64,000 bases of DNA, taken from the NCBI GenBank assembly GCA_951213105.1, contig OX578152.1:103356882-103420881 (forward strand), read 5' to 3'. The stretch comes from Amaurobius ferox. Lineage: Eukaryota > Arthropoda > Arachnida > Araneae > Amaurobiidae. Made by a program: the position numbers and the translations under genes. Of this stretch, positions 56,401 through 64,000 are shown piece by piece. Position 1 is the stretch's first letter; every line of letters begins with the position of its first letter. The notes under the pieces are model-generated. The model searched no databases. It was not told the DNA's origin and saw only the letters and a list, made by a program, of their open reading frames with translations.

Positions 56401-57534
56401 TACTTAGGAAATGTACAGTACAAGTAGTGTACAGTACATAAAAGGTACTGAAAACTACAAAATTTAAGTAATAAGTATGAATAGAACATATTATTTTCAA
56501 ATGCAACATAATGCATGGTTTAAGAAAGTAGATTTTAGAAAACGGTATTTTTGAATCAATTCTCAAATAATATCTTTAAAAATATGAAAAATTCAACTTT
56601 ATGCAGCAAGTAATATAGACCAGGTTTTTGACTAATCTTTATAATAGAAATATTTAAGAGATATAAGATTTATTATATATATGAATATAAATTAAAAGAA
56701 ATCTATATTTATTAATAAACACTTGATCCTTCCATTTTCACTTAGAGAGTCATTTTAATAGTTTGATATTTTTGAAAAATATCTAAAATAAAGTTAAAGA
56801 AATTTAAAATGCTCATTTATTATGTTTTGAGATGGCAGCAGGAAAGAATTAATTACATGTCCATAAATTACTTAACCAGAGTTAATTAGACATTTTGTAG
56901 AAAACCAAAATAAATTCTAATGTATTTAATTATTTTCTAAATCTTGATAAAGTTTCTTACAATCAAAATAAAAAATGCTGTGGGACAGGAAGAATTATAT
57001 CAATATTTAGAAAACTAATAATTGCGGTTTTATAAACCAACACAGCTAGTACTGTTTTAAGTATTGGCAAAAAATAATACTTTTATTACTAATATATATA
57101 TATATATAATAAGTTATAGCTATATTTAAAATCAATGTAATGGTTTGTTCTGACTTTCTTCTCTCAAGGCATTTATTAAAAAAACTAATGAATTTAATTT
57201 TTGCTCTTGTGTTATCTTTTCCTGAAATCGTTATATAAACGTTTAATTAATATATCAAATTCTTTAGTTATTGTATGTGAAAAATAACTTTGTCAAATTT
57301 TTAATTATTTTGTTAATATTAATTTTAAGATATGCTCCTTATGATACAAAACTAACTTCTCTTACACATGCACTATTTACTCCATCTTTTGAAACATTTA
57401 TATGGAACCTGGAGATATAAAGCCAGTCCTGACCCGTAAACTTAGGAATGAGTGGCTTTTGGCTGGCTGGATAATGGCTGGACTTGACCACGTATTATAG
57501 AAATACGTTTCAATACAAAAAACAGCCCAAACTC
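56401..57534. other. AT-rich spacer
   Basis: Over 1.1 kb without recognised repeats, frames or motifs apart from short AT runs. A GGCTGG direct repeat occurs at 57451-57480. Confidence 0.4.
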
Positions 57535-58320
57535 AAATATTCCTTATATAAATTACTCGGGCGTATTCAAGCCCAGAAAACAAAAGGACCTTATAATCCA
57601 AAATAGGAGCAAATTCCCGAGATAAAAAATTCCTTAAAAAAATAGATTATCATAAACTCGGTCCGGGTCCAGTCAAGCCCCGAAACTTAAATCTGGGCCC
57701 CCTCCTCTCTAAAATAGGTGCTCAGGCCCGAGAATAAAATTTAATCATAAAATTAGTAAATTCTCGGGGCGGGCCCAGTCAAACCTCAATGCTAAAATCT
57801 GGGCCACTCCTCTCTAAAATAAGAGCTCAGGCCCGAGAATAAAATTCAATCATAAAATTATTAAATTCTCGGGCCGGGCCCAGTCAAACCTCAATGCTTA
57901 AATCTGGGCCCATCCTCTCTAAAGTAGGAGCTCAGACGCGAGAATAAATATTAATCATAAAATTATCAAATACTCTGGCCTGCCCCAGTCAAGCTCCAAT
58001 GCTTAAATCTGGGCCCCTCCTCTCTAGAATAGGAGCTCAGGTCCGAGAATAAATATTAATCATAAAATTATCAAATACTCGGGCCCAGTTAAGACCCAAT
58101 GCTTAAATCTGGTCCCCTCCTCGATAAAATAGGGGCATTGGCCCGAGAACAAAAAGTAATCAAATAAATTATCGAATACTAGGTCAGGGCCCAGTCAATC
58201 CCAAATAGCAATGCTTGAAGCTGGTCCCCGCTAATCCCATATAGGAGCACAACCCCGAGTTTAAATATTCATTATAATAATAATCGAAAGCTCGGGCCGG
58301 GCTAATCCCGGAAAGTAAGT
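57535..58320 (+). repeat. Satellite of about 118 bp, CCCGAG-rich
   Basis: About seven units with CTCGGGCCGGGCCCAGTC, AATGCTTAAATCTGGGCCC, CTCCTCTCTAAAATAGGAGC and CAGGCCCGAGAATAAA. GC-rich words (GGCCCGAG) alternate with an AT-rich linker. The central units are most alike and the outer units more diverged. Confidence 0.9.
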
Positions 58321-58466
58321 AACAACAACAGCTTTATGACTTACTGATATCATAACGATCTCCGACCGTATATCATATTTTATGTAAATAGGACCAAAAA
58401 TTGGGCAAGTGTAAAATATGTGAATCGTACAATATAAGGACACTTATCCGGCATTTACTGGATTAG

Positions 58467-59285
58467 AAAAAAAAATCTGATGTGGGCAACACATGACTTT
58501 CCTTATATAATGTAATGAATTTACTACTTTTACAGTAAAAAAATAGGTTTTTCTTATAGTAGATACTAATATTCTTTCCAAGATATTGAATTTTCGACAA
58601 TTAGTCGTCATTTTCATTGATTTAGCGTCATTTTTATCCATTTGGCGAGATTTTCATTAATTTGGCAACATTTCAAAAAAGTCGCCAAGTTGGCGACATT
58701 CCGCCAAATTCGTCGCCAAAATCTCGCCAAGCGTTATGCACTAAGAAAAAAGTTATTCTTACAGCAGATAAATGACTATTGGCGTTCAAATACAAGAGTA
58801 TTATTCAAAGTATATTTTTTCATGAATGGAACGAGCTAGATCCACGAGAATGATGTCACTCAATTTATCGCATGGTATTACATATGAAAAGTGAACATGT
58901 TTCTCAATAGGAATTTTTTTTATGTGACTTTTTCATAATTTTTTTGAAAAATGCACAATATCTCGAGTACGGTTCATGTTAGCGTTCTAAAATTTATGCC
59001 AATCGTTTTCTAATGAAAAATTACATAAGAAATGTCTATTTGCGTAACTTTATTAGCGGTTTTGATTTTTTGACGATTTTTTCAAAATTTCATTCGAAAA
59101 TTTAGGGGGGTTCTGAACATTCGATTACGTATAAAAACAATAGACTTCCAGTGTTTACGGATTGTGATTTTTGTACCAAATTTGGTTCGAATCGGTCCAT
59201 TCGTTCGTCAGTTATCGTCTCCACAGCCTCATTGACACACACACACACACACACACACATACTTTCACACACACACACACACATA

Positions 59286-59322
<37 letters not shown>

Positions 59323-59516
59323 ACACACAGACATCACCTCAAAAATGTTTGATTCGTGATCAGGGATGCTTGAAACGTGCTCTCCCGTCGAAAACTCGAA
59401 TTCGAATTTTCGACCCCGTCTTACGGAATACTTTCCATATCCGAATACTTTCCTTATACTTTCCGATTCCTTATCTCCCGAATACTTTCCTTATACATTA
59501 TGTATATAAGGAAAGT
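58467..59516 (-). mobile_element. B-family element, complete, rearranged terminus
   Basis: All family blocks including GTCGCCAAGTTGGCGAC at 58681-58697. At the hairpin end, GAATACTTTCC is repeated three times (59425-59490) before the normal TTATACATTATGTATATAAGG. Confidence 0.85.
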
Positions 59517-60528
59517 AATAAAGGAGTAATTTAGTAGCCAAAGCCGGCGAAATGATTTGTTGCTTGCAAAATAAATGAATGCAGGCAGTTTTAAAACTGC
59601 CAAAGTTTGAATTTTGAAAAGCATTTTTTTTACTTTTAAATGTTTATCTACTAATTTTATTCGGTTTAAAGATATTTCTTTCTATAAATAACTTGAACTT
59701 TTACTATGTTTACATGAAAGGAGTTTTAATAAATAAAGATTATTTGTCATAGATTTGCGGTCCTAATTTTGTATCTGCTTATATATGGCTTGACAATTTA
59801 TTTAAGTTTCAAAAATGAAATATAAAAAGAAATTTTAAGAAATTTATAGGAATGTTGAATTTTATAGAAAATTTAAGATAGTATGCATGTGAGACCAAGT
59901 TATTTGTTTCATTTAAAAGAAAGGAAATATTTTTAATATTTAGAACACTAATCAAATATAGCCATTTAAGCTATAGATATAAGTGGATTTAATTAAGTAT
60001 AAATACATTCTGATTCATGTTGGTTTCCATTTTTTTCCAAATTACAAGTCATGAGCAAGTTATAAAAAACAAAAAGAAAAAAATTAAAACATAATATATA
60101 TGAAATGGCCTGTTATCAATGGATATTGATTTCTATTACAACTTTAAAGAACTATTATAAAAATATTATTAAATATTATAAAACTGTTTCGTGAATTAAA
60201 ATATTCGGGTATGCAGATAAAAATTTTGGCTACTAGCTATATATACTGTTGGTATTATAATATCACACTTTACTTTTTAAAGATATTAATGAATTCTGAA
60301 TACTGAAGTGACTACCTAAAAATAGCATCCTTTATGTAATTATATATTAAATTCGTTATTTTATTATTTATTAGAATCTTTATACTTTTTAATAAATTCA
60401 TATATTTTAAATAAAACTTAAGAATTTTTTATTATATCTCATTAAGAAATTTTCTTCTCAATGTATTAAAATTCTTATATTTATTCTGTTTCCATTTCAG
60501 TATATTTAAATTATTATTAGTAAAAATA
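59517..60528. other. AT-rich spacer
   Basis: About 1 kb of AT-rich sequence lying between two B elements of the same orientation. No gene or repeat is recognised. Confidence 0.4.
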
Positions 60529-61310
60529 AAAAAATCTGATGTGGGCAACACATGACTTTCCTTATATAATGTAATGAATTTACTACTTTTACAGTAAAAA
60601 AAATAGGTTTTTCTTATAGTAGATACTAATATTCTTTCCAAGATATTGAATTTTCGACAATTAGTCGTCATTTTCATTGATTTAGCGTCAGTTTTATCCA
60701 TTTGGCGAGATTTTCCTTAATTTGGCAACATTTCAAAAAGTCGCCAAGTTGGCGACATTCCGCTAGAATCGTCGCCAAAATCTCGCCAAGCGTTATGAAC
60801 GAAGAAATAAGTTATTCTTACAGCAGATAAATGACTATTGGCGTTCAAATACAAAAGTATTATTTAAAGTATCTTTTTTCATGAATGGAACGAGCTAGAT
60901 CCACGAGAATAATGTCGCAATTTATCGACCAATTTATGGCATGGTATTACATATGAAAAGTGAACATGTGTCTCAATAGGAAATATTTTTTTTTATATAT
61001 ATGACGTTTTGATAGTTTTTTTGAAAAATGTAAAATATCTCGAGAACGGTTCATGTTAGCGTTCTAAAATTTATGTTAATCGTTTTCTAATGAAAAATTA
61101 CATAAGAAATGTCTATTTGCGTAACTTTATTGGCGGTTTTGATTTTTTGACGATTTTTTTAAATTTCATTCGAAAATTTAGGAGGGTTCTGAACATTCGA
61201 TTGCGTATAAAAACATTAGGCTTCCAGTGTTTACGGATTGTGATTTTTGTACCAAATTTTGTTCGAATCGGTCCATTCGTTCGTCAGTTATCGTCTCCAC
61301 AGACTCACTG

Positions 61311-61368
<58 letters not shown>

Positions 61369-61532
61369 GCACGCACGCACACACACACACACACAGACAG
61401 ACAGACATTACTTCAAAAATGTTAGATTCGTGATCAGGGATGCTTGAAACGTGCTCTCCCGTCGAAAACTCGAAGTCGAATTTTCAACCCCGTCACAATA
61501 CTTTCCTTATACATTATGTATATAAGGAAAGT
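60529..61532 (-). mobile_element. B-family element, complete
   Basis: 3' hairpin to 5' hairpin with all blocks, an AC run of about 45 bp and ACGC variants, and GTCGCCAAGTTGGCGAC at 60740-60756. Confidence 0.85.
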
Positions 61533-62085
61533 AATAAAAGTTATTATATATGATATTAATGTTAAAATCTTAATGTAAGTTTTCAATCTTGCATGATTTC
61601 ATTCTTATAAAGACATTTAAAAAGTAATTTCATCTAAAAATTAATGAATGAGATACTTTAATCGTGGACGATACTGATTCCGTATTTTCTAAACATATAT
61701 TTACCTTGAAAATTGTTATGAATTTTAAAGTAAAGTATAAAACAAATGAAAGTCTTCAATGACAAATGGTTTCTTGATAACCTTAAACAACAAAAGGTGT
61801 CTTGATTAACAATGAAAATCATCAACTTGAAAAAAAGCAGAAAATGGACTCGGCATATCTGAAATAGAAAATTAAACTTTAAATTACGTCAGACTGTGAC
61901 AAATAAGCCAGCTAAACAATACAGTTTAACAGAAAGCTAAAATCATTCAATATTAAAATAAATTAGCTGACGCATGCAAAAGCTAGAATATAAAAATTTG
62001 TTATTATATAGCTAACATACAAAAATACGAAATTTGATATATTTTTATAGGAAAATTAGAAGCACACTCTAAAATACGCCGTTTT
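61533..62085. other. AT-rich spacer
   Basis: Short direct repeats of TTCTTGATAACC / TCTTGATTAAC near 61770-61810. No gene is seen. Confidence 0.35.
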
Positions 62086-62680
62086 ACTTTCCATACAATA
62101 CATGGTAATGTATAAAGAAAATATTCGAATCGTGTCGAAAATCGCAATTCGAGTTTTTGACAAATTTACACGTTTCGACTGCTCTGGAATTCGAAAAATC
62201 TATATTTCGCGTATGACGTCTGTGTATGCGTGTGCGTCTGTATGTCCACTTGTATGTCCAATGTATGTATCCACTCTACCTAAAAAACTAACGGTCCAAA
62301 TTTCACAAAATTTGGTAGATTAGTCACTTGCGGCTGACCCTTATACTGATTAGAATTTAGTGCGATTCGAAGAAAAGGATCCTGCCTTTTTCTGCGAAAT
62401 AGCCTGCAAAAGTTGTACGTATTCACTCTAGATGGAAAACTAATTGACCAAATTTTACAAAATTCAGTCACTGGTAGATTTTGTTATGATTCGAAAAGAA
62501 AAAATCTACCTGTTTCGTGTAATGGAACACAAAAATAGACTAAATCTAAAATAAAAAACTACAAATTCTCATATGTATCAATTAAATGCATGTTCTATAA
62601 GGAATTTTTAAAGAAGAAAAGAATCAGGTTAACCCCATAATTCTAGAGCTAACTTTTCTCGAGATATTTTAGATTTTACA
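62086..62680 (+). mobile_element. A-family element, 3' end missing
   Basis: Hairpin ACTTTCCATACAATACATGG.., TGTCTATGTATCC region, CTGATTAGAATTTAGTGCG, GCGAAATAGCCTGC and TTCTCGAGATATTTTAG. It ends without the ATGTG hairpin. Confidence 0.75.
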
Positions 62681-62769
62681 GACTATAACCCAGCAGACAA
62701 TTTTTTTTTCATTAATATGTAAATTTTGCCTGGTGGTTATAACCTGTATTTAAGTACATGTTCTCTACT

Positions 62770-62840
62770 TATTTTCAAGTTGCCACTGATGAAGGGCATG
62801 GTAATACCCGAATGTGCTATGTCTGAGTAACTTTTGTACA
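62770..62840 (+). ncRNA. Hammerhead-ribozyme-like motif, Penelope-like element remnant
   Basis: CTGATGA at 62786-62792 is followed by a GGG...CCC helix and GAA (62793-62812), then TGTGCTATGTC. CTGATGA, helix II and GAA is the hammerhead core order, and minimal hammerheads are known from Penelope-like retroelements. The expected GAAA is GAAT here, and the outer helix (CAAGTT / AACTT) is short. No reverse transcriptase is nearby. Confidence 0.4.
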
Positions 62841-63093
62841 TTGTACAAAGAGATTTTAATAAAAGACTTTTAATTATGGCCAATTTTTTGGTTGTCTTTA
62901 TATTTAAAGTATATTAAATAATGCTGAAAACAGATTGTCTTTTGCTCTTCACTTACCCAAGTTAATCATCGGCTGTATTAGTGTCGCAGATCCAGAGACC
63001 AGTCCACCAAAAATTTTATATATAAATAAGGCAATTGAAATTATATAGTAAGACTTATATGTAAGTATTTGCTAACTAATTGAAAAAACTTAC
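62841..63093. other. Probable intron; a possible further exon
   Basis: On the minus strand the frame of the exon at 63094 stays open through this AT-rich stretch until a TGA just below 62951. A second strong donor-like GTAAGTG sits at 62951-62957, after codons reading GGLVSGSATLIQPMINL. No clear acceptor precedes it. Confidence 0.35.
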
Positions 63094-63294
63094 CTTTTGC
63101 GATCTCCGCATCACCGGGGTACGTTTGCCTTTCATTTGCCAGAAAATCGTGCTTCACCAGTTCTGTAGCGCAAGGCCTGTCTTCTGCCCTGTCCCTCAGT
63201 ACGTTCTGCAGGAAATTCAGCGCTTTAGCGATTTCTTCATCAGAAATGCTAGAGGCAGGAAGGCCTCCGTCATTAAAGCATGTAGCTGAGGTAC
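63094..63294 (-). CDS. Internal exon of a protein-kinase-like gene
   Basis: The minus strand shows an acceptor TTCGTTTCAG/GT, 201 bp, and a donor AAAAG/GTAAG. Only one frame is open: about 66 residues from TSATCFNDGG to YPGDAEIAK. The segment LRDRAEDRPCATELVKHDFL fits the end of a Ser/Thr kinase catalytic domain, where the invariant Arg of subdomain XI lies in L..dP..RPsa.eLL.H.Fl. It is preceded by an acidic helix (SDEEIAKALNFLQ). In intact kinases this helix packs under the C-lobe; the catalytic HRD, DFG and APE motifs must lie in upstream exons beyond 64000. GC content is clearly higher than in the surroundings. The exon starts in phase 2, and its length of 201 is a multiple of three. Another protein type with a similar helix cannot be excluded. 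Confidence 0.6.
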
Positions 63295-64000
63295 CTGAAA
63301 CGAATTATGTTCATGCTCGTATATATTGAAAATAGTTAAAATAGAACAAACATACGAGGAAAAAATACCTAATTAATAAATGAACAATGAAATATTAAAA
63401 AAAGATATTGAAATATTTCGAAAAATGTTTCACTGTTATACAAATTATTTTATCTTGATAGGAAAAGAAAATATCTTGTTTTGCCTGCGACAAATTTTTC
63501 GAACTTGGGGACAAACGTTACAAAATAACGCCAACTTGGTGACTTTTTGGAAATGTCGCCAAGTTGGCTATTATTCAAAATCTCGGAAAATAATTAAATT
63601 AAATTTCTGATAATTCCCACCGCTTTGTAGAAAATTGTTATTTTAAATTCCTTGATTCAAAATGTACCGAGTTTCAATATTAGTGCGATATAGGTATGTT
63701 TTGTTAAGGAGTGAACTTGAGAAGGGGAGGCGGGGATCATTAAGTAATTACGTTGCTTTAGGGAGTTTTATATTATTGATCGGGAAACTGCAGTGATTTG
63801 TGTCTGGGAATATTAGAAGAGAAAACGCTGCATGCGTGTGGATGGAAGTAGATTTTTAACATAGCTTTATTCATCCCATAGTCAGAACCCGTCTAAAAGA
63901 GGGATTTCGGAAGTTAGGATCGCGCTTCAATTTCAGATAACAGCATCCATGAATATTTTCCACGCTTTTTATGCGGTCTTGAGCCTGAAATGGTCTTGTG
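63295..64000 (-). other. Probable intron with a B-family relic
   Basis: Directly upstream of the exon acceptor. At 63500-63600, AACGCCAACTTGGTGAC and GTCGCCAAGTTGGC mark an old B-type GGCGA block. No other exon is recognised before the window ends. Confidence 0.45.

Overview
The window looks like AT-rich, gene-poor nuclear DNA from an arthropod, most likely a chelicerate such as a spider. The reasons are the animal-type transposons (Tc1, mariner, hAT, piggyBac, Penelope-like), tRNA- and 5S-derived SINEs, long AC/TG microsatellites and an intron-bounded coding exon. The species call is inference only. There are no bacterial operons, and nearly all short open frames are chance readings of repeats.

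Most of the sequence is layers of transposable-element fossils. The backbone is a superfamily of roughly 0.75-1.05 kb non-autonomous elements, called here A, B and C, with more decayed relatives. Each begins with a terminal hairpin built on ACTTTCC...GGAAAGT, carries a TG microsatellite 100-150 bp inside, has a block reading about ATATCTCGAGAACGG, and ends with a small hairpin ATGTG-loop-CACAT followed by CAGATTTTT. I count about 13 A-type, 9 close B-type and several diverged copies. Some are joined head to tail (3015-4620; 9755-11570). The layout resembles Helentron-associated elements (HINE/DINE-1), but no replicase is present.

Inserted into and between these are: foldback Tc1/mariner MITEs with TA duplications (129-981, 1692-2623, 7712-8225, 32741-33642); two relics carrying transposase remains (25312-26411 and a deleted mariner at 42176-43104); a full-length dead Tc1-like element (19206-20863); a 236-bp piggyBac-type palindrome (13399-13634); and a hAT MITE with an 8-bp duplication (41271-41913). 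There are also a LINE C-terminal scrap, Penelope-like hammerhead motifs, tRNA-derived SINEs, and a SINE with a complete 5S rRNA head (9287-9560).

The most unusual signal is a 56-61 bp unit inserted three times (8784, 16311, 30135), each time with a 14-16 bp target duplication. It matches the 3' tail of the SINEs and keeps a stem whose two strands change together. The same tail also seems to have given rise to a 71-bp tandem satellite at 52.6-53.4 kb.

The only good host coding evidence is at the right edge: a 201-bp exon on the minus strand (63094-63294) with consensus splice sites and a protein-kinase-like C-terminal motif. The flanking sequence is then probably intronic or just downstream of that gene. 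Minisatellites of many periods fill much of the rest.
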